A stretch of DNA of 64,000 nt from Manduca sexta (lineage: Eukaryota > Arthropoda > Insecta > Lepidoptera > Sphingidae), in the NCBI RefSeq assembly GCF_014839805.1, contig NC_051129.1, forward strand, positions 7,134,920-7,198,919, read 5' to 3'. A program made the translations under genes and the position numbers. Positions 34,425-46,802 of the stretch are shown piece by piece. The stretch's first letter is position 1, and each line of letters starts with the position of its first letter. The notes under the pieces are model-generated. The model was not told the DNA's origin. It ran no database searches and was given only the letters and a program-made list of their open reading frames with translations.

Positions 34425-34650
34425 GCCTTTATCACCGAAGGAATACACAAAAGTGCAACTTGTTCAGCCACTTTTTACCATATGCCTTGATTATGGCCAT
34501 CAGGCCCGAATTCCAGATTTTTCAGATTATTATATTCCGTGATACTGAACAGTAAAACCGAATATCACTTTGCCCGACCCAGGAATGGAATCCGGGACTT
34601 CAGAGCGGTGATCGTACCGCTCAAGCAATACAACTTTCCTAACCGATGCA
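34425..34650 (-). mobile_element. tRNA-like SINE, family C, degraded reverse copy
   Basis: On the minus strand it carries a degraded family-C B-box ('CCCGGATTCCATTCCTGG'), the 'GGGCAAAGTGATATTCGG' stretch and the 3' signature in the usual order. The plus-strand frames at 34318-34542 and 34539-34730 come from this repeat. Confidence 0.55.
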
Positions 34651-34734
34651 AACACCGATATGACTTTATATATTTTTTTTATAAATACAAGTTATTTGAG
34701 TACATTTGCAAAAAGCAATATCTTATATAATGTA

Positions 34735-35652
34735 TGCTTTATATCCCTACTCATTTATTATTCAAACATATACGCGACGATATAAGTATAGTTATTATGG
34801 ATACAATAAATTATATGCAGATGTTGCCAACAATCTTATATTATTTTTGCTGTAGAAAAGGTTTAAAAGACCTTCACTAAAACGCAATTATTAATGCGTA
34901 CTACGTGTATTTCGCGACAAACAGTCCATGAAAGTTTTCTATACACGCGTCTCCTTGAGGGTGGCACCGCCTATTGCGTCAACTCGTGCTTTGTTCGTTG
35001 GAAATCAACACTCTTGTTTAGAACTTTCTAACAACAGAAAAGCATTTGAAGGTTAAAATACAGACCATGTAAAAATTTCAAATACTTACCAATTAAAAAC
35101 TAAAATTTTTCTTAAGTAAAAATGAGCTGTACAAAATATTAATAATGGACACCCACTAATTATATAAATTAAACAAAAAATTATTAATTTACTGAAAGAT
35201 AAATTTAAATTTGAACTTCTTTGGATTCCAAGTCATAGTATTAAAAGGAATTGATATGGCAGATAGTGAAGCTAAAAATGCCACAAAGGAACATGAAATC
35301 AATCGTTCAATAAAAAAATATACAATTTAACTTTTTTGAGGCATGAAATGGAATATTGTGTACAGTGATGGAAAAATTAAATGTAACTTACCCGATATAC
35401 TCAAAGAATCTTTAAGTGAATTAGGTTATAAACAAACAATTTGTTTTTTAATTATTAATTATTGCTTATAAAGTAGTATAGCCCACTGATTGTATTATCC
35501 TACTGCTGTGTTTGCTTACAACCTTAGATGTTAAAGCTACCTAAGATAAATTAATAACAAATATTGCGCTGATAACGTACATACACTATGGCCCGTTGGG
35601 TAATACGTTGTTGCTTGGGCTTCTCCAAAACAATTTCTCCGGGACTAAATCG
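34735..35652. other. Intergenic, with a dead RNase H remnant
   Basis: AT-rich, with the LINE RNase H remnant at 35213-35310 listed separately. No gene seen otherwise. Confidence 0.45.
35213..35310 (+). pseudogene. LINE RNase H domain remnant
   Basis: The + strand reads E-L-L-W-I-P-S-H-S-I then, after a one-base frame change, D-M-A-D-S-E-A-K-N-A. This matches the RNase H hallmark W-I-P-x-H-x-G-I-x-G-N-E-x-A-D-x-x-A-K of I/R1-type LINEs. The frame break and following stops show it is dead. Confidence 0.6.
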
Positions 35653-36016
35653 CTTAAGGTGGTAGCTCAAGGTCCATTTTCATACATTTTGTTTCGGCTT
35701 TAATCTGGGTAACTAAACAAGTATTGGCAAGTAAAGAATTTAAATTCACGTCTAGTTAGTGATTAGTTCTCGCAGTTGAAGAAAATGTAAATAATTAATA
35801 ATCATGGATATTTCGGCCTTTAAAATTTAATATGACGAAATTTTAAAGGCAGAAATATCCATGATTATTAATTATTTTTACATTTTTCTTCAACTGCGAG
35901 AACTAATCACTAACTAGACGTGAATTTAAATTCTTTACTTGCCAATACTTGTTTAGTTACCCAGATTAAAGCCGAAACAAAATGTATGAAAATGGACCTT
36001 GAGCTACCACCTTAAG
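35653..36016. mobile_element. 364-bp foldback (MITE-like) flanked by TTAA
   Basis: The left arm 35653-35828 and right arm 35838-36016 are nearly perfect reverse complements with a 9-nt centre (AATATGACG). The few differences are a C/A mismatch and short A/T indels. The outer ends read CTTAAGGTGGTAGCTCAAGG and its complement, so TTAA borders both tips as expected for a piggyBac-type target duplication. The element encodes no protein. Near identity of the arms means it is recent or kept alike. Confidence 0.8.
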
Positions 36017-36019
36017 ACA

Positions 36020-39000
36020 TAATTGACTTTAGCTAGATGGCCGTTTGAAATAAGAAAGCGATATAATTTCTGCAATATACTTGAAAAATCGTGTCCCATG
36101 TGTGTGTGTATATGCTTTCAGTGTTATCGTATTCGAATGGGAAAAGGACATTATTATTAAAATAGATAAACAAAAATCCTTCTATATATACTATACCTAC
36201 ATAATTTTACTATTTATAAGTCTATTGGTATTTAAATTATGTTGCCTGTATCATTGAAGAGATGGGTATTGGCATTGATATTGGCAGATCTAGCATCAAT
36301 TTGAATCCAAAACAATTAATGTTATTTTTACATAGATTTTAATTGCTCAATTCAACAGAATTATAGTGAATCTCATTTTTGTGAAAAGAAAATGTATTTA
36401 AATACGCAAAAAACATATTCATAAATAGATATTCACAATTTGCAAACCGATATAAACTTTGTATAATTTATTTCAAAATTTCACATATACTGCAACAAGC
36501 GACCAACATGTGAGTCATTATCAAGATCAAACCACGTGGAAAATTGTTAGGCAAATTATTTATACTCAAACACTAACTCTAACGAAACCATTGCAGTGCT
36601 GTCCCATTACACAGGAAGGAAAGAATCACTGCCTACCATCATGTAACTGTCTAAAAACCATGTATAAATATAAAAAATAGTAAAAAAAATGAACACTCCG
36701 TAAATTATTTTAAAATATTTCAGTTTTATAAATCCTGCCATGTGACCCAAACAGGTTTCGACATAAAACATTCCGCTGTGAAAAAAGGATAATATACTGT
36801 ATTATACTGTCTGATAATTAAAAAACTATTTTTTATTACAAATCTACCACAACTCCTTTTAGTACTCTTCTTCACCTGTTCTTATCCCACTCCGTTGCGG
36901 GATTGGCGCAACACATTTGTCAAGAACGTTTGAGAAACGGTTTGGGTTGATTTCTAAGACAGACACTTACCTAACCTCAACCTTCTGAGGATTAAGTCCT
37001 CAAAAACTTAGAAAAAACCTAAAGTGAAGGTACCTATACCACCAGTACTGCAAATACCATTTAAATGCTAAGTCTAAGATAAATGCAGTTTCTAAATGAA
37101 TTAATTAAAGCAACATTGTATAAACGTCACTTCGGACCGTTTACATCGGTATTTATAGAATGTCATCTTCACAATGATTTTATAAATGCAATTCAAGTTC
37201 GAATGGAACAAATGGATGGAAATGGTAAAGATAGTTATATAATAGGTAAAAAAATTGTCTCGCCTCGGCCCCCAGCCGGGCAAGTGAAAATTGAAGGTGT
37301 CAAATACAGGCTGTGACGACAATTCCTGCCCCTACCTGTCTTCTACGGGACTGGTTACGCAAGAGAACTCTCTCATAAAGGGAATAAAGATCATTATACA
37401 CTGGAAATGCCATGCAGTCACAAAATAATATCCATCACTAACAATTTGTAATTATTTGTTTAAAATATTAAAAATATTTTTTTTCCCTATTCTTATGAAC
37501 ACATATATTAGAGTAAGTTTTAGAGAGTCATCTCCTTAGTAGCAGAAAGCCGTGCCCAACATTGGGTCAGTATAATATCAATAAAACAGGATGAGTATGA
37601 AATAAGAATGCTTTCGTAAATTATAATCCTTTAAATTTATGGAAAGATAAAAAATAAGTAAATATCTGCTATAATCGTATTCTTTTCAAGCTAATTTTGA
37701 TTGACGTTATTAAGGCAACGTAACTTTAGTATTATTAATCAATCCAAATATAAATACGGACAAGTGCAATATGCTCTTGCGCAGGCAATGTTCCGTGGTG
37801 GCATTGCCAAGTTATTTAATATGCAATAAGCACTTAGTTTCATACTAAATGTTTGAGAGTAACCGCACGAATAATTTTGTAAATAGATGTACTTTGCCAA
37901 ATAACGCAACATTTTGAGAATTTATTTGCATCTTATCGACACATGTGATTCATTAAGTTATTTCAATCTTTTCTTACGTCGTAAGGTTTGGCACCCATAA
38001 TGTACCAGCGAAGCTCAGAGACCAAAGTTTATATCTAATATTAATAATTTTTAATTACTCAATAATGCCAACTAATTTCTTTCTAATGTCAAATATTTTA
38101 GGATTTCCTTTACTAGTCAACAAGGCCGTATGTGCAGCAAAGAAAAAAATATCTATAATTACTGTATTTTAATTTTCAATTAAATATTTCTCGCTTATTC
38201 CTATCGTTTTATTCAAATACCTATAATTTATTTTACTCACAAATATGGAACAGATTCAATAAATTCAAGCATCATAATGTTGCCACATCCAGTGTATGAA
38301 ATACGACACAACGCTCACATGTTTATACAAATTAATGACAGTATTTGGAGCAAGCAAGTACTCTACATGAATATGTAATCGCTTACCGAATCTTTTGTTT
38401 CGTATTCGGATGGCTTTTGTGTTTTATTGAAATGTATACATGCCATAATTAATTTGAATACATCGCTCGTGTTCTATTGTATGGCAGTTGATATATAAAT
38501 ATACTATGATTAGAACAAAAGTCTTCGCGAGTCGCGTGGTCAGGTAATTTTATTAGTAATTGAACTAATGTTAAAATGTAGCAAAAATAGTTCTTTTGAT
38601 TACATGATTATAATAGTTTAAACGACTTATTAAATTGTTTGTACACACAAGATGATTTGAAAACTGCAGCAGATAGTTAGAGACAGCAAATATTGATTCG
38701 TAGATTTTAATGACAAGTTTTATTATCCGTATTCTGAAAATTATACGTACCTACCGATCACACATACGTCATCGGATATCGAACGACGATGTGTCTCGTT
38801 TTTAATCTTTTCATGAGATGTGTCCGATATATTTCATTCCTGGGCTGCCGTCCGAAAATTAATTTCCATTTGCATGCCACGTCAATGGCAGTGCTTTAGT
38901 TTTGGGTAACATAATGTCGATTTGCTTTGTAGGGTGCCATCTTGCACAATATCAAACTTATTGCGAATTCAATATCAGATTGCATTTTGATCGCCCATAT

Positions 39001-40187
39001 TTTTTTAATTATATGTTGCTAGCGATTCTACTCGCGTGAAAACTTTTCTAGGAGTAAACGTCCTAAATGCTAATCCACTTCATCTATAACTACGTACTAA
39101 ACATCCAAATCCGAATTTATAATTTAGATTCTTAACTTGCTCTGAGTTTTAATCTATCGTATTCAACTCTACTTTAGCCTATTTTGGATACCCGGTATGG
39201 TCATAGGCTTGCAAGTCGTCGCTCAACACAATATCTATAGGTATATTTATAAACTCGGTACGTACTTGCCTTTACTTAAAGATGCAAACCTATGTTTATA
39301 TTATATAGTTAGGCAAAATTTCGATTTTAAAATAAAACGTGAAAACCAATTCTTACATCCAATTCATAAATTGGTCGATATTTTCTCGAATAATAGCATT
39401 TTCTGGCGATGCTAATAACCAATGCCACATGTTATTTTTTTTAAACGAGAAATATTAAATCCATTTGCCATTTAAAACAATTACAACAACAATTTATAGT
39501 TGAAACATTGCATTGTTACAATAACCATCAAAACAAATAAAACTAACGAATCAAATTACACGTGCTTGCTCACGTTGTATTGTTAGGAATTTCTCTAAGA
39601 AAAATCCTTATTTGAAGAAAAATGGTCACGTGGCCCGAGCGGTGGCTGCGGAGTGACTTATACATTTTTTTACGTCATTGACCTTCAAATAACGCGCTGT
39701 AACACCAGTAACCGAATACAGTATTGTAAGACATAATATGTTCCGGAAATATAAGTTTTTACGTAGGCAGTGTTACAATTAATCGATGTTGCCATTTATA
39801 TATATTTATTGCTATGTGTTGCAAATTTTGTCGAATCTTTCAGGACCTTTTAAATGTAAATGTTACGACTTGTGTTGTAATAGTTATTACTAAGGTATAT
39901 AAATCTTAGTTTTTATTAAGAATTAATCTATTAAGTAATTGAGTATCAATCACCATGAAAAATTTACGTTCTCGGTAAATCTTAGTTACAATAAGGGAGA
40001 GAGTATAATCTATTTGATTAACATCTATGTTAAAAAGTAATGAATTCGATTAAGTACTCCGATAAAGATGAATTAATCCCTCGAAGGTAATGCCGATAAG
40101 ATTCAGATCACGCGCCGCCCAATGTCAGAGACGTTGCCGAATGGGGCTGTCGATGCCAGTGAGTTGCGCCACCACTCGTCTGCCGCC
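36020..40187. other. About 4 kb without a recognised gene
   Basis: AT-rich DNA. The 77-aa frame at 37083-37316 (+) has no signal peptide and no recognisable domain. An RTE-like scrap ('CTACTCGCGTGAAAACTTTTC') lies near 39030, and a tRNA-head-like piece ('TGGCCCGAGCGGTGGCTGCGG') near 39632. No gene is supported. Confidence 0.45.
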
Positions 40188-40194
40188 TATATAA
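40188..40194 (+). promoter_or_regulatory. TATA box of the 40261 gene
   Basis: TATATAA 67-73 bp before the ATG, inside a locally GC-rich proximal promoter (about 40100-40190). Confidence 0.55.
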
Positions 40195-40260
40195 TGTCCA
40201 GTTATTTGGATCGACAGTATTCCCTGTTCACTACCGGCAGAAACAAACAAACCTAGCAAA

Positions 40261-40811
40261 ATGATGAAGATCGTAAGTTCAAACTATTATAATAATAAAT
40301 AGTAGAAACAAAAATGTTACAAAATTTACAAGCGTTATCGAAATAGAAAGTAACATTAAATAATAAGTTTTCCTATTCAATAATTTTCCAGATTTTGTGG
40401 TTAATGTTGTGACTAAGTTGCTTGGATAATAATATTATAATACTAGTGATACATTTCATTGATCCTTAAAATATATATTTAAAAAAATTACCTACTAATT
40501 ATTTGAATTTTCAGATCGTCGCCCTCTCCGCCCTTCTGGCTATCGTCGCCGCCAAGCCTTCCCTGGTGAGCGCTCCCCTGGTCGCAGCTGCCCCCGCCGC
40601 CGTGGTCACCGCTTCCAGCTCTCAATACTACCACCGCATCAACAACGGCTTAGCTGCCTACGTCGCTGCCCCCTGCTGCGTATGTCGCATCTCCCTACGT
40701 AGCTGCTTCTCCCTACGTAGCTGCTTCTCCTTACGTTGCTGCCGCCCCCTACGTGGCCGCATCAGCCCCGATTGTCGCCGTTTGAATTCCGAACCTTGCG
40801 TATTAAAATGA
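40261..40811 (+). CDS. SSQY-type cuticle protein with a frameshift in a C run
   Basis: Exons are 40261-40272 (MMKI) and 40515 onward, with a 242-nt phase-0 intron (GTAAGT donor, TTTTCAG acceptor). The product starts MMKIIVALSALLAIVAAKPS (signal peptide), then P-L-V-A-A-A-P-A-A-V-V-T-A and SSSQYYHRINNGL, the motif shared with the 45460 and 50976 genes. At the C run 40669-40673 the frame changes. As read, translation continues into a Cys/Arg/Ser-rich tail unlike the family and stops at 40809-40811 (102 aa). The neighbouring phase instead carries repeated A-S-P-Y-V-A units and a TGA at 40783-40785, which would give about 93 aa. One surplus C explains it. It may be an assembly error or a recent loss-of-function change; the gene body is otherwise normal. 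Confidence 0.72.
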
Positions 40812-41601
40812 TTCACACAGCATAATTAAGTCTTTTATTGATTTTGTACAAAACCTTTTTTGGCCTGTGTCGATGACAATACGCTCACCCCTATTACATG
40901 GGACATAATATAACCGTAAAAGTGTAGATGTGTTAAAACGCCTCTTAGAAGCAAAAATGCTTGAGACAGGAAAGACCAACATATAAGGGTTTCCTAAAAT
41001 TAAAGTTACTAAAATCTATTACAGGCACCAGTTTATTATAAAATAAAAACCTAATAACTATTATAATACATTCCTACCAAACTATGTGTGCAAACTTTAA
41101 AAAGGTACTTGAATAATTATATAATTATAAATGTCATTTATATAAAATCATACGTTTTGTATTACCATCCGAAATACTTCTAAATAAGGTCGGAACTTGT
41201 AAGGATTTATCCTAGGCATAAGACACGACGAAAAGCTTAGGAAATAAAGGGGTCGAAGTTAGAAAAAATAACAAAACACCGTATTATGTTTTTGTACAAC
41301 ACAAAAAAACAAAAACATGGATAGTGGGCTTTGTTAGGACTCGAATTTCTTCGGTCACACACTACCCAGGTTTAAAAATTAAAAACGTGTTAATTGAAAG
41401 AAGTTACGTTGTGTATACTCTCACGTTGAAAGTACTTTCAAATCAATCTATTTGTTTCGCTCGATGAGTTTCTTTGTAAGAATAATTATAACGAAATCGT
41501 TTTATAGCGTGAAAGGTTAGTCATAGGACTAAGTTAAATCACGTGCAAACAATTTACATGCAAATTCATTATATTTTAAAACATACTTATCCTGCCTGAT
41601 C

Positions 41602-41604
<3 letters not shown>

Positions 41605-41634
<30 letters not shown>

Positions 41635-41883
41635 CATCACGCATTTTATCCCCGAAGGGGTATGCAGAGGCGCAAGCATGGCACCCACTTTTCGCCAAGT
41701 GTGTTCCGTCCCATGATGTGATAGGGGGCGAGCCTATCGCCATATCGGGCACAAATTCCAGACTCCGGGCTGATACTGAGCAGAAAAACCCAAATATCAC
41801 TTTGCCCGACCTGGGATTCGAACCCAGGACCTCAGAGCGCTGCCGTACCGCGCATGCAGTACAACTACGCCACCGAGGCAGTC
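41605..41883 (-). mobile_element. tRNA-like SINE, family C, with (CA)n tail
   Basis: Minus-strand order: CTCGGTGGCGTAGTTGTACT head, B-box-like GGTTCGAATCCC, 'CAGCCCGGAGTCTGGAATTTG' body, 'TATGCAGAGGCGC' region read in reverse, and an uninterrupted (CA)n at 41605-41633 as its 3' tail. This is the best preserved B box of the family here. Confidence 0.75.
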
Positions 41884-42302
41884 CTGATCAAAACATATTT
41901 TAATAATAGTTTTTTAATCTATTGCAAGGATAGGTTTTATGGTTTAGCTTTATGGTTAGTAAGATGAAGAAGTAGATGAAGTAGTGCCTTTTTAACTGAT
42001 CCCAGCGATCCAATATGTGTGCAAAGCCCTTTGCTGAGTCAACTCTGAAAAAGTTTATATGACTATAAATGATATTTAGCTAGGATTCTTCTTATAAGCG
42101 GGAAACTTATAACTTAATCGATAACTATTTTTATTTTTTTAGAATAAATACTCGCGGTATAGTGAATAGTTTGTTGTTGAACTGTATTATTTCAATCTTA
42201 TGTCTTGATTTCTGTCAATTGAACTGCATATAAAACCGAACAGAAATAATTCGTGGCACTTCAATGGTACTTTGTGCATATAAATATTATAAAAATAAGT
42301 AG

Positions 42303-42480
42303 AGGAAAACATCGTGAGGAAACCTGCATGCCCTGAGAAGTTCTCTATAGGAATTTGGAGGGTGTGTGAAGTCTACCAATCCGCACTAGGCCAGCGTCGT
42401 GGACTAAGGCCTAATCCCTCTTAGTAGAGTAGGCCCGTGCCCAGCAATGGGACAGTATTTAATACAGGGCTGATATAATT
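42303..42480 (+). mobile_element. SINE family B, 5'-truncated
   Basis: Matches the second half of 61135-61456: 'AACATCGTGAGGAAACCTGC', 'GTGTGTGAAGTCTACCAATC', then 'CAGCAATGGGACAGTATTTA' and the final AATACAGGGCTGATA. Confidence 0.65.
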
Positions 42481-43279
42481 TATATTATTGTTATTAAGTC
42501 ATGTTGCAATTAAAATAAGCATGTGTACGATAAACAAGTGAACGGTTGACAGGTTTTTGTGCCGAAACATTTAATATCCGGCTATCTGACATTATGTATC
42601 ACAATAGTAGGTAGATAGTGATTAATAGGTACAGGCTACAGATTTAATCCACGCCTTGTTTTTATAGATTCGCATATTGAATTATCGGAAATATGGTTTT
42701 AATTTATAAAAAGCTTTGTCATATGCATATTAGCGTAGATATTAATATGAAGCACTTAATACGTAGGTCCTTTTTTGTTATTTATCGATTGTCATCGTCG
42801 TCTGTTTGGTACACTAATAATACACGGATATTAGAGCAATATGATGTCATGCTTATTAAATTTTCTTGTTTCGCCCCCACACTGGAATAAGAAAAGGGCA
42901 GCGAGAGAATAAATGTTTATTTACACTAAAATTTTAAAAAATATTTTAATTAGTAAATAAGCACATAAATCTGTAAAAAAAACGAAAACAATGTTTTGTC
43001 CACTACAAAATACCATACAAGGAATCTAAAGTATTATCAAAATTCTTAACAGCACACAGAAAAAAAAGTTATTTTTTCTGTACATAACACTCTTGTAGGG
43101 ACGCATGTCAATTAAATCATTTTTTTATTGCATGAAACAATAACGTGAGAACGAGCAAATAAGCCATCTGATGTTAAATTATATGCACCGCCCATACACA
43201 TCCATAATTCCAAAAGAATCTTGAATGACCTTTAGGTAATGGAAATACACCTATGTGGTAAAAGCAAGATTTTATTTCT

Positions 43280-43511
43280 CACTGCGCTCTGATGGTAAGT
43301 GAAGTGAGGTCCAATAGAATATCGATTGACAAGACATGATTGTCCCTCGGCAGTCGACACGATTATGTCGGCTTGTTAGAACCGTATATACACAGGCTGA
43401 TCCCGGAACACGACACAGTTACACAGACTACGGATTATTATTACGGATTTTAACACTTTGTGTACGGTGGTCGCTATCTGGGCAGTTATAAAATATATCT
43501 TACCACAAGCA
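43280..43511 (+). repeat. Dispersed repeat family A, + copy
   Basis: 'CTGATGGTAAGTGAAGTGAG' through 'TATACACAGGCTGATCCCGG' and 'ACGGTGGTCGCTATCTGGGC', in the same order as the 1930 and 20391 copies. Confidence 0.6.
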
Positions 43512-44769
43512 AATACACACCAATGATATTGTAAGGCAGATTACGGCGTTACCATTTTAAAGTTACAAGATTTTTCTTATTTATCCCACAGAAATATTGT
43601 GCCGGTTGGAATTGTATGCGTTTTATAAACTATATCAATGGTTGTGTAGGTACGTACACTGGTACTTCTAGATTACTACTACATAAATAATAAAACGCCT
43701 AGTAAAAATAATTTGCAATTACATCACTCGGAGATATGAACGAAATAAAATGGAAGGTGGTTTAAAAATGCTTACGTATCGCGAATTAAGTATTGTATAG
43801 GTAGGTACAACAATACGTTATTATATACAATAAAATTATAGGTAAATTCTTATTTACTTATTTTTGCATTGTAGCAATTTCGATGAAAATGACAACACAA
43901 CAATAAATAACTGAAAACGCAGTTGTGTGGTAATCTTGTGATTTTTTAATTTTAATGATTGTGAAACAGCTGTATTCGATGATTTTTTAATAAAAAGGTG
44001 TAGATGAGTTATAAACAATCAAACAATTGAGCTAATTAGCATATTCAGCCATAGTATTGCGGTAGCATGTATTGAGATTTGTCGCCTAACGAATATCCCA
44101 TAAAATGTCCCATACGATACTACGTGCTCTTTACTTTCATGTTTCATGTTTTCTGTTTGTTAAAATAATAATAAGTTATCTATGTGTGCAATAATGCGCC
44201 ATTTTTGAAAGACGAGTGCAATATAGTTGCCATACACCGTTTTATTAAAATATCATTGGCTTTATCAAACAAAACGTTGTGAATAAATTAAACAATATTG
44301 AAATTATTCACATTCTATTATGGCATCGCATGTTGATAATGTTTAAGTAATATTTAAACAATGAAATATAATCGAGTATTGTGTTTTTTATTACCAGTGA
44401 GTTCACAGTAAACATTTCAATTGACATTCTTGCACGAAAAATTACATGAGCTTTGGTTATTTTGGCCAGTTTCCTTCAATTAAAGTCAGTATTATTTGTA
44501 AACCACTCTAGAGTTAAGGCGTTAACAGTTAAATATGTACATATTTCATCTAGGTTTCTCCGGCAATTATAATCGTATTTATAGTATCTCACAAAGCGAC
44601 ATTTATACATATAGGGATAATTATACATCTATAAATTATATAACATTCTTAATTCTTATATACCACAGTTCCCTATTTATATGTGAATAAACAGTTATAA
44701 AATTCAGAAGATAAATCCTATATAATTATAAATCGTTTGTCGAAGAACTGACAGTAATGGACTAAACGA

Positions 44770-44904
44770 GTTCTTGAGTGGAGACCCCATATTGGGAAGC
44801 GAAGTGTAGGAGACCTTAGAGCTAGGTGGAGTGATGATTTGCGTATGGTCTCGGGCAGAAATTGGATGCGACAAGGCGAAGACAGGGAAAAATGGCGATT
44901 ATAG
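44770..44904 (+). pseudogene. LINE endonuclease/reverse-transcriptase C-terminal remnant
   Basis: An open stretch of 44 codons reads V-L-E-W-R-P-H-I-G-K-R-S-V-G, then R-A-R-W-S-D-D-L-R and W-M-R-Q-G-E-D-R-E-K-W-R, the characteristic C-terminal tail of lepidopteran endonuclease-reverse transcriptases. It ends in TAG at 44902-44904. Nothing upstream extends it, so it is a 5'-truncated dead copy. Confidence 0.65.
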
Positions 44905-45383
44905 GCGAATACTTATGTTGGGCAACGGTCTGCTAAAAGCCGATGATTATGATAAATCGTTAGTGACCGAAACGATACTAGAATTATAATCTCCTTACGT
45001 ATGTAAACGTAATCACTGACTCTTATCCACGATCGATTGTTTAAAATTCAGATTAACATCTTTGTACGTGCAGTTTCCTCAAAGCCGAACAGCGAAGCAC
45101 ACGTACTTTTATTGATGAATCAGAGAGTATAAGGATAATCTATGGATATTTTTTTCGTACCTTTATTGGTATTTATTTACTTACAATTAACGATGGAACG
45201 AAATCAATCACAACACGAAGTGCAAGTGAATACTTTCGAAAAGGCCCATCGGTATTATTATTCGCTGGGCGTTTTCAATACGATTTTTGTAGCCATCAAG
45301 GTCCGCGTCCTTACTTATGGTACCATTAGGTATTCCGCGACACCCGCATCGTTGCCTCACCACGATGCAAAATTTGTTACACC

Positions 45384-45392
45384 TATATAAAA
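45384..45392 (+). promoter_or_regulatory. TATA box of the 45460-46802 gene
   Basis: TATATAAAA about 70 bp before the ATG. Confidence 0.55.
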
Positions 45393-45459
45393 GACAAGGC
45401 TCCATTTTCTAGCGACCGCATTATAAATTTAAAACCGGTCAAGCAAAGGGACCTCCAAC

Positions 45460-46802
45460 ATGCTCCTGCCGGTAATATATAATTTTATATTTTTTGTTAT
45501 CATTAAGTCCCTACTTATGTGATATTAGGAGATTGACTATAATTACGTATATTTTATTTACAGGTACTAATAGTGTCCACGTTGTGTGGCATTGCTCAAA
45601 GTTCTGGAATCGGCCATGTCGGCGTAGCACCAGCGGAGCTGGCGGCAGTCGGATTGGCGCCTGCCGGCTTGTCCCCAGTCGCCGTGGCTCCACCAGGCGT
45701 AGCCCCGGTTGTAACCGCAGCGAGTTCGCAGTACTTCGAAAGGACTTACAACCGTTTAGTGGCAGCTCCACCAATACCACTGGCGCCATCTGTACCGCTC
45801 GCACCGCCTGTACAAGTTGCCCCGGCTTTGCCAGTTGCTCCGGTAATTCCAGTAGCACCACGGCCGCAGCCTGTGTTCGTGCCTGTTGCCAACAATGTGC
45901 CTGTACCTGGGGTTTCTCCGCAACCAGTGACGGAATCTCCGTCGGATCCCAACGTTGCTATAGCTGTAGCCACTGCGCATGCTGCAGCACCCGTAGCGAC
46001 AATCTTATTGCCTCCCTACCCATTTGGACTGCCTCCAGGCTTCGCATTTGTTCCGCCACAGCCCAATAACGTACCAGCGGAGAGGCCAATAGAATCTACT
46101 ACTCCGACAACTACTCGACAGACAGAAGCGACCACAACTGAGAGGGAACCAGATACAACGCCTGTGCCATCGAACAGTGACAACAGTTTCGTACAAGCTC
46201 TGCCCTCAAACCAAGATATAAATTTCAAGCTCTATGGGCCGCCTCGACCTCAGCACTGGTCGCAGCAACAACCGTTACCGTTACCAGATTCAGCCCCATC
46301 AGCTCCAAGACCCCAGCAATTGCCATTACCGTTACCAGCCCAACGACCACAGCAATGGCCGCAGCAGCAACCGTTGCCGTCGGCGCAACCGCGCCCACAA
46401 CAGCAACCCTGGCCTCAAAAGCGACCACAAGCCCAACCTTGGCTGCAGTCGCAGCCGCATCCTCACGTTCATTTTCACGCCATTAAGCCTCAGAAGTTAA
46501 AAACGTTAGTGGAGGTTGTGAAAGCTCCCTTAGCGTATATTGCACCACCACCTCTAGTTACCCATGAACCCCATCGTCATATCAAGATCATCAAACATGT
46601 GTACGGATTTGTGCCAGAATCCAGCGCTAAAATTATAATAAGGCCTGTGAGTACAAAAATACGTGCTGTCAGGGTTCCTGCCCATCTGCCGTATAAGGGT
46701 CAAATATCAGCAAGAAACGTCCGTACACCCGTCAACAGAATCACTGAGCCCACTACGTTTAGTCCTTTTAACAAACCAAATACCAAACCTCCGAGAGTAT
46801 AA
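45460..46802 (+). CDS. Large secreted Pro/Val/Gln-rich SSQY-type protein, 416 aa
   Basis: Exons are 45460-45471 (MLLP) and 45564-46802, with a 92-nt phase-0 intron (GTAATA donor, TTTACAG acceptor). Residues 1-16 (MLLPVLIVSTLCGIAQ) form a signal peptide. Residues 20-50 are V-A-P repeats, and 54-69 hold VTAASSQYFERTYNRL, the family motif. A P/V-rich stretch follows (70-175), then a Thr/Ser-rich acidic segment about 180-210 (likely O-glycosylated or linker-like), a Pro/Gln segment about 230-300, and a basic His/Lys/Ile-rich C-terminal domain (about 305-416, with THEPHRHIKIIKH). It is three to four times longer than its relatives, and the C-terminal part has no counterpart in the cluster. A secreted matrix or cuticle protein is inferred; the C-terminal domain is unrecognised. 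No canonical AATAAA follows closely; AATATA occurs near 46886. Confidence 0.8.

Larger units (their letters stand above)
40870..45383. other. Intergenic region rich in repeats
   Basis: 41605-41883 is a family-C SINE (-) whose tail is a (CA)14-15 microsatellite. 42303-42480 is a 5'-truncated family-B SINE (+). 43280-43511 is family A (+). 44770-44904 is a LINE remnant. The rest is AT-rich with no gene seen. Confidence 0.55.

Noticed and set aside
37083..37316. 77-aa + strand ORF with a partly ordered-looking C-terminus
   Set aside because: No homologous motif recognised and no promoter evidence; an equally long antisense frame overlaps it.
45494..46069. 191-aa Cys/Ser/Arg-rich frame and several antisense frames over the 45460 gene
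   Set aside because: Shadow frames of the GC-rich second exon; the spliced frame gives a signal peptide and the shared SSQY motif.
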